Origin: Mesorhizobium sp. B2-3-4
Lineage (GTDB): Bacteria > Pseudomonadota > Alphaproteobacteria > Rhizobiales > Rhizobiaceae
Assembly (NCBI RefSeq): GCF_006442315.1
Contig: NZ_VFVY01000032.1
Coordinates: 1 to 53,038, forward strand
Direction: 5' to 3'
Length of the DNA stretch: 53,038 nt
Shown: in pieces, positions 36,568 to 44,005 of the stretch
Position numbering within the stretch: the first letter of the stretch is position 1
How the letters are laid out: each line of letters begins with the position of its first letter
Notes under the pieces: generated by a model
Seen by the model: only the letters and a program-made list of their open reading frames with translations
The model's database searches: none
What the model was told of the DNA's origin: nothing
Position numbers and translations under genes: made by a program

Positions 36568-37664
36568 CTTGCGCCTCCGGCCAGCGCGCGCGGCACCAGC
36601 GCATAAAAATCGGCTGGATTGCGCACCACGCCGGCGATCTCGCCCGCGGCATCGCCCGAGCCGGCGAACAGGTCGCCCCGCGCCGGACCCGTTATCGCCG
36701 AGCCTGTATCCTGCGCGATCATCAGCCGCCGGAACGGTTTCTTGTCGAAGGCGGTGAGCGTCGGCGCGTCGATATGGAAGGGCGTGCCGAATGTGTGCAG
36801 CAGCCGGTCGACGGCCATCGAGCGGCCCGGCGTCAGCGGCACCTTGGCGGCGGCGATCGGTCCCAGTGCCGCGTCTTCCACGGCGGCCTCGCGGAAGAAG
36901 ATGTAGGAGCGGTTCTGCCACAGGATCTCGTCGATCCGCTGCGGATGCGCCTTGAACCAGGCGCGGATCGACTGCATCGTCACCTCCGCGAGCGGGATTT
37001 CGCCTGTCTCGCTCAGCACCTTGCCCGGCCCGGTGAAGCGCTGGCCAGACTTGGCGGCGTAGGTGACGCGGCAGAGCCGGCCGTCGGTCATGGCAAGCCG
37101 CGCCGCGCCCTGCACATGGATGAAGAAGGCATCGACCTTGTCGGCCAGCCAGGCGATCTCCAATCCCTGGCCGCCGAGCGCGCCGCGCTCGATCGCGCCA
37201 CGGTCGGGATATTCGGCAAGTCCGTCGCCCGTCCGGCGCGCGAATGCCAGATAGGGATCCATCCCTGCCGGCCGGTTGGTGTCGTCCACGTCGATGAGAT
37301 CGGCCGGTCGCGCCAAAAGCGGCACGGCAAAATGCGCCGTCCGCACCGGCGAGGCCTCGACTTGCGGCTCGTAGAAACCGGTGACGAGGCCGGCGCCGGT
37401 CTCCGGCCGCACCAGCATGGGCACGAAATGGCGCTCGAAGAAGGCGCGGGCTTGCGAAGAACTGGCGGCGGGCGCTTCGCGCGCTTGCGCATGGGCACCG
37501 GCGAAGGCGGCGAAATCGACGCCCAGCGCACCGCTGCGATAGGGTTTTACCAGGACATGGAAGGCGGAACGGGCAAAGGCGGCGAACGCCGGCAGATGGT
37601 CGTCGTCGCTCCAGCCCGGCAGGTCGCCGAAGGACCTTTCAACAAGGAGAGGCGACAGCGACAC
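36564..37664 (-). CDS. mltA: Membrane-bound lytic murein transglycosylase A (MltA family)
   Basis: Cleaves peptidoglycan glycan strands to 1,6-anhydromuropeptides. 366 residues from a GTG start. The MltA domain begins around GLVTGFYEPQVEASPVRTAH. The C-terminal 3D domain has the acidic residues in RLMIAQDTGSAITGPARGDL and FAGSGDAAGE. FFIHVQGAARLAMTDGR and TGEIPLAEVTMQSIRAWFKA fit. There is no clear signal peptide or lipobox, so anchoring is uncertain. It is 20 bp after the Tim44 gene and overlaps smr. Confidence 0.92.
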   Translation of the reverse strand: MSLSPLLVERSFGDLPGWSDDDHLPAFAAFARSAFHVLVKPYRSGALGVDFAAFAGAHAQAREAPAASSSQARAFFERHFVPMLVRPETGAGLVTGFYEPQVEASPVRTAHFAVPLLARPADLIDVDDTNRPAGMDPYLAFARRTGDGLAEYPDRGAIERGALGGQGLEIAWLADKVDAFFIHVQGAARLAMTDGRLCRVTYAAKSGQRFTGPGKVLSETGEIPLAEVTMQSIRAWFKAHPQRIDEILWQNRSYIFFREAAVEDAALGPIAAAKVPLTPGRSMAVDRLLHTFGTPFHIDAPTLTAFDKKPFRRLMIAQDTGSAITGPARGDLFAGSGDAAGEIAGVVRNPADFYALVPRALAGGAR

Positions 37665-37685
37665 CGGAGCCTGCCTTTGCCGGAC

Positions 37686-38393
37686 TCAGTCTTCTTCTTC
37701 GGTGGCGACGAGCTTCCAGTTCGGATCGCGCGAGCGCGTGTCGCGCGCGAAGGTCCAGACGTCCTTGACCTCGGCCACCGTCTCGGGATCGCCGTCGATG
37801 ACGGTTCCGGCCTTGTCGCGGGTCGCCGAGATCAGCTCGCTGATGATGCGCAGCGTCACATGCGCCTCGCCGCCCTTCATCTCGGCCGAGACGATGTCGG
37901 CCTTGTCGATGCCGACGAAGGAGGACTGGATCTTCTCCGACTTGGCCTCGCGCTCGCCGATCGCGGCGACGAAGCCGTCATAGACCTCGCGCGACAGAAG
38001 GTTCTTCAGCGTTTTGCGGTCGCCGTCGGCATAGGCCATGACGATCATCTCATAGGCCATCTTGGCGCCGTCGACGAAGCCCTTCGGATCGAAGGAGGCG
38101 TCATTGTCCTTGATGGCGCGCAGGCCCTTGTTGAGATCGGTGTCCGGCTTGGCGAAAGCGTCGATCGCCGTATAGGCATCGGCCGGCGCCGACTCGCCGG
38201 GCAGCCGCTTGCGCGGCAGCGAAACGACGTTCTCGGGCTTCTGCGTGGCGTCCTTGTCGGTGCGCGCCGCCGTATAGGGATCGAAGGGCGGCCGTTCGCT
38301 ACCGGTCCGGCGGCCCAGCACGTTGCGCAGCTGGAAGAAGATCACCACCGCCGCGATCAGGAAGAAAATCGTGCCGAAGTCGAAGAAGCCCAT
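37686..38393 (-). CDS. Tim44/TimA family protein
   Basis: 235 residues, with the ATG giving MGFFDFGTIFFLIAAVVIFF; a TTG four codons upstream has a reasonable SD and could be used instead. One N-terminal membrane helix, a charged Pro-rich linker, then the Tim44-like domain with GAKMAYEMIVMAYADGDRKT. It is homologous to mitochondrial Tim44. In alphaproteobacteria the role is inferred to be an envelope or membrane-protein-assembly factor. It heads the operon and is divergent from fxsA. Confidence 0.88.
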   Translation of the reverse strand: MGFFDFGTIFFLIAAVVIFFQLRNVLGRRTGSERPPFDPYTAARTDKDATQKPENVVSLPRKRLPGESAPADAYTAIDAFAKPDTDLNKGLRAIKDNDASFDPKGFVDGAKMAYEMIVMAYADGDRKTLKNLLSREVYDGFVAAIGEREAKSEKIQSSFVGIDKADIVSAEMKGGEAHVTLRIISELISATRDKAGTVIDGDPETVAEVKDVWTFARDTRSRDPNWKLVATEEED

Positions 38394-38588
38394 ATCTTCC
38401 GCCAATCAATCCCTGCCTCTAGGCCGGACCGCGCTGCCTGGAGCCCGCGGTCGCATAGCGTTCAACATTCAAAGCATATAGAACGCAAGGCGCAATCATT
38501 CAAATCAAAGGCAGGCATACCTATCTAGCAGTCTCAATGCCAGCGGCGATTGGTCGCCCGGGCAAAACATCGAACGATCGGTCAAGAT

Positions 38589-39089
38589 TTGCGCATCTCG
38601 CTGCTTCCTCTTTTTCTTCTCGCGCTGCCGCTGCTGGAAATCGTCGGTTTTGTTATCGTCGGCCGTGAGGTCGGCGCCCTGGCCACGGTCGGCCTGGTCA
38701 TCGCCTCCAGCCTCGCCGGCGTGCTCTTGCTGCGCCACCAGGGTTTTGGCGTCATGAGCCGCATCCGCGCCGAGATGGATGCCGGCCGCGACCCCAGCCG
38801 CGAGCTGGCGCACGGCGCCATGATCGTGGTCGCGGCGGTTCTCCTGATCATTCCGGGCTTCATCACGGACATTATCGGCCTGCTCCTGTTCCTGCCGCCC
38901 CTGCGCGACCTTGCCTGGAGCCGGCTCAAGGGCCGCATCGTCGTCGCCACCAGTTTCTCCACCGGCGGCTTCCGCGGCCGCTCGCGCGACAAGGTCATCG
39001 ACCTCGAGGACGGCGACTATTCGCGCGAGGACGATTTCAAGCGCGGCCCGGACCACAATTCGCCGTGGCGGCGGCTGAAGGACGATTAG
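38589..39089 (+). CDS. FxsA family membrane protein
   Basis: About 166 residues. The frame is open from a TTG at 38,550, but the family begins at LRISLLPLFLLALPLLEIVG, and an in-frame TTG there (38,589) is the likely start, though the SD is poor. There are three or four membrane segments. ASSLAGVLLLRHQGFGVMSR and FITDIIGLLLFLPPLR are FxsA signatures, and the C-terminus is charged and cytosolic. FxsA suppresses F-factor exclusion of phage T7 in E. coli; its normal role is unknown. It sits before secB as in other Rhizobiales. Confidence 0.85.
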   Translation: MRISLLPLFLLALPLLEIVGFVIVGREVGALATVGLVIASSLAGVLLLRHQGFGVMSRIRAEMDAGRDPSRELAHGAMIVVAAVLLIIPGFITDIIGLLLFLPPLRDLAWSRLKGRIVVATSFSTGGFRGRSRDKVIDLEDGDYSREDDFKRGPDHNSPWRRLKDD

Positions 39090-39101
39090 GTCGGCTCCTT
39101 T

Positions 39102-39128
39102 CCTCTCCCCCGATCGACGGGGGAGAGG
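39102..39128. repeat. Short palindrome of the RIME family, possible fxsA terminator
   Basis: CCTCTCCCCC and GGGGGAGAGG form a perfect 10-bp stem around GATCGAC, 12 bp after fxsA. The identical hairpin recurs at about 40,012-40,038 inside a longer element. It may end fxsA transcription, though no T-run follows. Confidence 0.6.
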
Positions 39129-39325
39129 AAGGGCGCCCTTCCGCAACGGTTGCGGAGGACGGGCAGCCAGCGCTGTCCCTGGGTCTTGATCTCTGCCCAT
39201 AAAAGGTCGGAGCCATCGCCTCGGATCACAAGGCGGCAAACCTTGTCTTGTCATGTCGGCCATGCTAGCCAACGCCCGATTTCAATTCGGTCAGCAAAGC
39301 TGCCCAGGGGAAAAGGAAACGGCTC

Positions 39326-39832
39326 ATGGCCAGCAATGATGACGCACCGACCGGCGCGGCCAACGGAAACGGCAACGCGGCGGCGCAGCCGTCGCTCAAC
39401 GTGCTTGCCCAGTATGTGAAGGACCTGTCCTTCGAAAGCCCCGGCGCGCCGAACTCGCTGCGCGGCCGCGACAAGGCCCCCGGCATCGCCATCAACGTCA
39501 ACGTCAACGCCAATCCGCTTTCCGACAAGCAGTTCGACGTCAACCTGACGCTGAACGCCAAAGCCTCCTTCGACCAGGAAGTGCTGTTCAATGTCGAGCT
39601 GGTCTATGGCGGCGTCTTCGCCATTTCGGGCTTCCCGCAGGAGCACATGCTGCCGATCCTGTTCATTGAATGCCCGCGCCTGCTCTTCCCCTTCGCCCGC
39701 CAGATCATCGCCGAGGCGACCCGCAATGGCGGCTTCCCGCCGCTGATGCTCGACCCGATCGACTTCGCCCAGATGTTCCAGCAGAAGATCGCCGAGGACC
39801 AGGCCGCGGCGTCGAAGACCCAGGTGAGCTGA
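39326..39832 (+). CDS. secB: Protein-export chaperone SecB
   Basis: Cytosolic tetrameric chaperone that keeps preproteins unfolded and delivers them to SecA. The 168 residues match the family, with a ~20-residue Asn/Ala-rich leader typical of rhizobial SecB. LAQYVKDLSFESPGAPNSLR, INVNVNANPLSDKQFDVNLT and ECPRLLFPFARQIIAEATRN are SecB signatures, and FPPLMLDPIDFAQMF is the C-terminal part. A strong terminator follows. Confidence 0.97.
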   Translation: MASNDDAPTGAANGNGNAAAQPSLNVLAQYVKDLSFESPGAPNSLRGRDKAPGIAINVNVNANPLSDKQFDVNLTLNAKASFDQEVLFNVELVYGGVFAISGFPQEHMLPILFIECPRLLFPFARQIIAEATRNGGFPPLMLDPIDFAQMFQQKIAEDQAAASKTQVS

Positions 39833-39855
39833 GGCTCGGCTGAACGGATGTTTTG

Positions 39856-39884
39856 AAAAACCCGGCTTCGCGCCGGGTTTTTTG
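39856..39884 (+). terminator. Intrinsic terminator of secB
   Basis: AAAACCCGGC and GCCGGGTTTT form a 10-bp stem around TTCGC, followed by more T. It lies 24 bp after the secB stop. Confidence 0.9.
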
Positions 39885-39985
39885 TTGCCTTGCTGACCCT
39901 TGGCAACGCTGACGGGGCCGCACCCATAGGCGCACCTTAACGGGTTCTGGTCGACCGAAATACAAGGGTCGAGCCATGGGTCGAC

Positions 39986-40124
39986 CCCCACTCCGCCGAG
40001 CTTCGCTCGCCACCTCTCCCCCGATCGACGGGGGAGAGGAAGGGCGCGAGTTCGCCGACCTTGGCTCCCTTCCTCTCCCTCCGGAGGGGGGAGAGGCGCC
40101 GCGAAGCGGCGACGGAGTGGGGGA
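39986..40124. repeat. Long inverted RIME-like repeat between secB and the binding protein
   Basis: The outer arms CCCCCACTCCGCCG and CGGCGACGGAGTGGGGG are inverted. Inside are CCTCTCCCCC...GGGGGAGAGG, as after fxsA, and CCTCTCCCTCCGGAGGGGGGAGAGG. A GCGCCGCGAAGCGGC hairpin follows. The gap 39,885-40,411 has nothing else I recognise except the leader of the binding-protein gene. Confidence 0.8.
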
Positions 40125-40411
40125 AGCCGCTGGTGAAACGCGAAGCCGCGGCCCAAGGGGCGTAAACAGGGGGCGGAAACTCGGCAGCCACCAGGGCTGG
40201 ATTGCCCCACGGGCCACGGCCTCCCCTGCGGAGCACCGCACAACTCCTGCGGATTCCAGAACACTCCGTAACGTAACCCCGCCCTATCATTGCGCCCTCA
40301 GGCAAAGGCGTCCCGGCGGTCGCAGCCGCCCCCGCGTTGGCGATTCGTCGGGACGAGCCTGCTTTTGCGCGCGCCCTGCGCCAACAAGGGCCAACAAACA
40401 AGGGAACGACG

Positions 40412-42052
40412 ATGAAATTCATGCTGACCGACCGCAAATTGCACCCGCGGGCCAAACCCGCCGCCGACGATTTCAAAACCGGCGCCATCAGCCGCCGCGA
40501 ATATCTGGCGCTCATGGCTGGCCTCGGCGTCAGCGCCGCCGGCGCCTTGGCGCTCGGCGGGCTCAAGCCCACGCCCGCCCGCGCGGCCGAGCCGAAGAAG
40601 GGCGGCACGCTGCGCGTCGCCATGAACGTCAAGGGTTTCAAGGACCCGCGCACCTTCGACGGCGTCGAGATGTCCAATGTCGCGCGCCACTGCAACGAAT
40701 ATCTGGTTCGCTGGAACACCGACTTCTCCTTCGAGCCCTGGCTGCTCGAAAAATGGGAGATGAGCGACGACGCCAAAACCCTGACCCTGCATGTGCGCAA
40801 GGGCATCACCTGGTCGAACGGCGACGCCTTCAACGCCGAGGATGTCGTCCACAACCTCACCCGCTGGTGCGAGGCGGGCGTGGCCGGCAATTCGGTCGCC
40901 GCGCGCATGGGCGCGCTGGTCAATGCCGACACCAAGAAGGTGGTCGACGGCGGCATCGAGAAGGTCGACGACTACACCGTCAAGCTGAACCTGCCCAAAC
41001 CGGACATTTCGCTGATCGCCGGCATGGCCGACTATCCGGCGCTCGTCATGCACCGCTCCTATGATGGCGACGGCGATCCCATGAAGGCGCTCGCCATCAC
41101 CACAGGGCCCTGCGAACTGGTGAAATGGGACGCCGAGACGGGTGCGGAGGTGAAGCGCAAGGACAAGCCGTGGTGGAAGGGCGAGTTCCATCTGGATGGC
41201 ATCCAGTGGATCGACTACGGCTCCGATCCCAACGCCATGCTGTCGGCCTTCGAATCCGGCGAGATCGATACCGACCACGAAACCACGGCCGACGCCGTCT
41301 CGCAGACCGAGAAGATGGGCCTGAAGAATTCCGAGATCGCCACCGGCTCCACCATCGTCGCCCGCTTCAATGTCGCCAACGCGCCCTATGACGACGTCAA
41401 GGTGCGCCTCGCCGCCCAGCTCGCCGTCGACAATTCGGCGGTACTGAAGCTCGGCATCGACGGCCGCGGCAAGTCAGCCGACAACCACCATGTCGGCCCC
41501 ATGCACCCCGAATATGCCGATATCGGCCCGGCGAAGCGCGATGTCGAGGCGGCGAAGAAGCTGCTCGCCGAGGCCGGCAAATCAGACCATGAGTATGAGC
41601 TGATCTCGGTCGACATCGAATGGCAGAAGAGCACCGCCGATGCGATCGCCGCGCAGATCCGCGAGGCTGGCCTCAAGATCAAGCGCACCGTTCTGCCCGC
41701 CGCCACCTTCTGGAACGACTGGAGCAAGTTCCCCTATTCCTGTACCGAATGGCTCGGCCGCCCGCTCGGCGTCCAGGTGCTGGCGCTGGCGTATAAATCC
41801 GGCGCCGCCTGGAACGAAAGCGCCTACGCCAACAAGGAATTCGACGAGCTGCTCGACAAGGCGCTCGCCATGCCCGACGCCAAGGCCCGCAAGGAGATCA
41901 TGGCCGGCATCGAGAAGAACCTGCGCGATTCCGGCATCATCATCCAACCCTACTGGCGCTCGGTCTACCGGACCTATCGCAAGGGCATCGAGGGCTGCGA
42001 ACAGCACCAGGCGCTGGAGCAGCATTTCGAGAAGGTCTGGATTGAAAGCTGA
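40412..42052 (+). CDS. ABC transporter substrate-binding protein, family 5 (peptide/opine type)
   Basis: 546 residues. The export signal has twin arginines in AISRREYLALMAGLGVSAAG after a 25-residue leader, ending near ARAAE, so Tat export is likely. KGGTLRVAMNVKGFKDPRTF starts the mature SBP_bac_5 domain, and LLEKWEMSDDAKTLTLHVRK and ITTGPCELVKWDAETGAEVK are typical segments. I start at the ATG giving MKFMLTDRKLHPRA. No permease or ATPase genes are next to it, so its transporter is elsewhere. The substrate is unknown; the family binds peptides and similar compounds. Confidence 0.88.
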   Translation: MKFMLTDRKLHPRAKPAADDFKTGAISRREYLALMAGLGVSAAGALALGGLKPTPARAAEPKKGGTLRVAMNVKGFKDPRTFDGVEMSNVARHCNEYLVRWNTDFSFEPWLLEKWEMSDDAKTLTLHVRKGITWSNGDAFNAEDVVHNLTRWCEAGVAGNSVAARMGALVNADTKKVVDGGIEKVDDYTVKLNLPKPDISLIAGMADYPALVMHRSYDGDGDPMKALAITTGPCELVKWDAETGAEVKRKDKPWWKGEFHLDGIQWIDYGSDPNAMLSAFESGEIDTDHETTADAVSQTEKMGLKNSEIATGSTIVARFNVANAPYDDVKVRLAAQLAVDNSAVLKLGIDGRGKSADNHHVGPMHPEYADIGPAKRDVEAAKKLLAEAGKSDHEYELISVDIEWQKSTADAIAAQIREAGLKIKRTVLPAATFWNDWSKFPYSCTEWLGRPLGVQVLALAYKSGAAWNESAYANKEFDELLDKALAMPDAKARKEIMAGIEKNLRDSGIIIQPYWRSVYRTYRKGIEGCEQHQALEQHFEKVWIES

Positions 42053-42069
42053 GGCGCCGGCGCCTTTTG

Positions 42070-42358
42070 CCTTCTCCGGCAAGGGGAGAAGGTCGGCAGC
42101 GCCGAGCCTCGTCTTCACCCGCCGGCGCCGCCCCTCACTGTCCTGCCGGACGTTCGTCGCTCGAAAAGCCAAGCAGTTGGCTTTTCGTCCGCTGAAGCGA
42201 ACCGCTCCTCAACCCCCCGTAAACGGGGCGAGAGAGGCTGGCCGCAACGCCGGCGCCCTTTTACAACGGTTGTGATTGGCGAAAGCAACGACCACAGCCC
42301 CCTCTCCCCGTCCCTATACGGGGAGAGGATGCCGGCAGGCAGGTGAGGGGCAGCGCCA
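42070..42358. repeat. Composite RIME-like repeat
   Basis: Contains a CTTCTCCGGCAAGGGGAGAAG hairpin, GCCCCTCACTGTCCTGCCGG, an inserted perfect hairpin CGAAAAGCCAA-GCAG-TTGGCTTTTCG (42,162-42,187), the GTGATTGGCGAAAGCAACGA core, and a right end with GCCGGCAGGCAGGTGAGGGG. It fills nearly all of the 358-bp gap between the binding protein and the next gene. Confidence 0.8.
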
Positions 42359-42410
42359 ACCCTTCAGATCGAAGCACGGTCCAAGCTTCAAGCACCCCGA
42401 GCCGCCGCCT

Positions 42411-42926
42411 CTACCGTCCTACCTTGACCCCAGGCGCCAGCCGCCGGATCGCCGCGATCATCTCGGCTTCCGAAATATCCAGCGACGACATCTCCATATG
42501 CACGGTGTGCCCGCCGCCCGGCAGCATCAGATTGAGCGCATTGGCGCCGGAATATTTGATCGCCTCCGGCAGCGGCCCGGTCAGCTCGAAATTCACCAGC
42601 GCCGGCCCGCCATGGTTGCCATGCACCAGCCCGGCGCTGCGCACCGTCTCCCACGGCACCAGCACATCGCCGGCGCGCTTGTCGCGAAACCCCTTGGCAT
42701 CCAGCGTCACCTGAACCCCGCTGTCGAACCCACTGCCCGCCTTGTACAGCCCCCAGCCGAGGCAGCCGAGCGCGAAGACAATGAGCAGAAACACCGGCCC
42801 GCGCGTCATGTCGGACGAAATCGCCCGAAACGCCAGAACACCTGCAACCGCCGCGCCGACGAACGGCGCGATGATCGCGAATGTGTTGCTGGAGGCGCTG
42901 TTGCGGATTTCGACGGGGGCGGACAT
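42411..42926 (-). CDS. Membrane protein with PH-like C-terminal domain, unknown function
   Basis: 171 residues. Two N-terminal helices (about 17-35 and 44-62) precede a soluble part. VQVTLDAKGFRDKRAGDVLV, with VPWETVRSAGLV after it, has the look of the bacterial PH-like STM3941 type of domain. The C-terminal MSSLDISEAEMIAAIRRLAP could be a helix closing it. I give no function. It is flanked by RIME-like repeats. Confidence 0.7.
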   Translation of the reverse strand: MSAPVEIRNSASSNTFAIIAPFVGAAVAGVLAFRAISSDMTRGPVFLLIVFALGCLGWGLYKAGSGFDSGVQVTLDAKGFRDKRAGDVLVPWETVRSAGLVHGNHGGPALVNFELTGPLPEAIKYSGANALNLMLPGGGHTVHMEMSSLDISEAEMIAAIRRLAPGVKVGR

Positions 42927-43043
42927 GGGCGGAGATTGAGACGGAATACGGATGAAGTGTCGAGAGGGAGCAGCATGGGTTGGCGGTGGGCTCGATGACG
43001 AATGCGTGATGGAGGACGATGCGACGGACTATTCTGTAGAAGT

Positions 43044-43222
43044 CAGCGCCGCCCCTCACTGTCCTGCCGGACATCTCTCCCCGTATAGTGACGGGGAGAG
43101 AGAAGCCGACGCAACGCCGGCGCTCTTCCTCAAACGTTGAAGATTGGCGAAAGCGGTGACAACAGCCCCTTCGCCCCGTTTACGGGGAGAAGATGCCGGC
43201 AGGCAGATGAGGGGCAGCGCCG
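43044..43222. repeat. RIME-like element, full copy
   Basis: Left: CAGCGCCGCCCCTCACTGTC, CTGCCGGACATC and a CTCCCCGTATAGTGACGGGGAG hairpin. Core: GAAGATTGGCGAAAGCGGTG. Right: CCCCGTTTACGGGG, GCCGGCAGGCAGATGAGGGG and CAGCGCC. It is about 180 bp, with the same order and ends as the copy at 35.1 kb. It lies between the membrane-protein gene and the pseudogene. Confidence 0.85.
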
Positions 43223-43272
43223 ACGCTCGTATTCCTGTCGCGGATATCGACGGGGCCGATCTAAACGTACCG

Positions 43273-43786
43273 CTACCGCCCGCTTCTCACTAACGTCCAG
43301 ATGCACCCAACAAAAGTCAGCACCAGGAACGGATAGCCTGCCGCCGGCAGCGGCGCCGAGGTCGGCAGCAAGGGCGCGCCTCACAGGATCATGCAAGCCG
43401 CGACGACAAACAGCACGGTGGCCACCAGCGCGGTCAGCCGCATCCACAGCGCAAAGGTGCTTGGCGCGCTGACCATGACCAGCCCCGCCGCTCAGAGCGT
43501 GATGCCGCCGACATAGAAAGGCACTCTGGCCTGCAAGCCTGGCGCATTGCCGGCCAGCAGCAGGCTCTCGCCCGCCACGAAGGTGAGGAAGCCGGCTGCG
43601 ACGAGGTCGTTGCTAAGCCGCTGGTATTTCATCGTCAGCAGCGCCGCCGCGACGAAGATTGCCATGCCGTCGATGGTCGACAGCGTTCGCGCAGCGCGTC
43701 GCTCGGAGCGAAAAGCGCCCGCCATGCCCAGCGCGCCGCCGATGGGAGAGGCCGACCGTGGCGAGGGTGTCAGACGTGAAGCGCAT
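43273..43786 (-). pseudogene. Decayed integral membrane protein gene (frameshift, two in-frame TGA)
   Basis: Read from the ATG at 43,786, after a GGGGGGA SD, it begins MRFTSDTLATVGLS. A one-base frameshift near 43,742-43,746 leads into IGGALGMAGAFRSERRAART and a run of hydrophobic segments. TGA codons at residues that are probably Trp follow GGITL and ACMIL. After each TGA the same frame continues as plausible membrane protein (AAGLVMVSAPSTFALWMRLT, then GAPLLPTSAPLPAAGYPFLV) to a TAG. Both stops fit TGG to TGA changes. A homologue with Trp at both sites would settle it. No family recognised. Confidence 0.78.
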
Positions 43787-44005
43787 GTGAAAGTCCCCCC
43801 AAGCCCGGGAGAGAATACGCCGATAGGAGGAGATGGTGAAAGGTGCCGAGGTATTGCTAGAGGCGGTGCGGACTTCCGCTCGATAGCGCAGACGATAGTG
43901 AACAGATCGAAATAATGATCGCTCCAGAGCAGAAAAGTCTGCTTACTCCGCGATACGGATCATGTCGCAGTTGAAATCGCCGTAAATATCTTGAAAGTGC
44001 CACCC

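Noticed and set aside
36774..38528. Long forward open frame opposite mltA and Tim44
   Set aside because: Antisense shadow of two motif-supported genes.
43273..43725. TGA codons read as selenocysteine
   Set aside because: No Sec-insertion hairpin recognised, a frameshift is also present, and Trp fits both sites.
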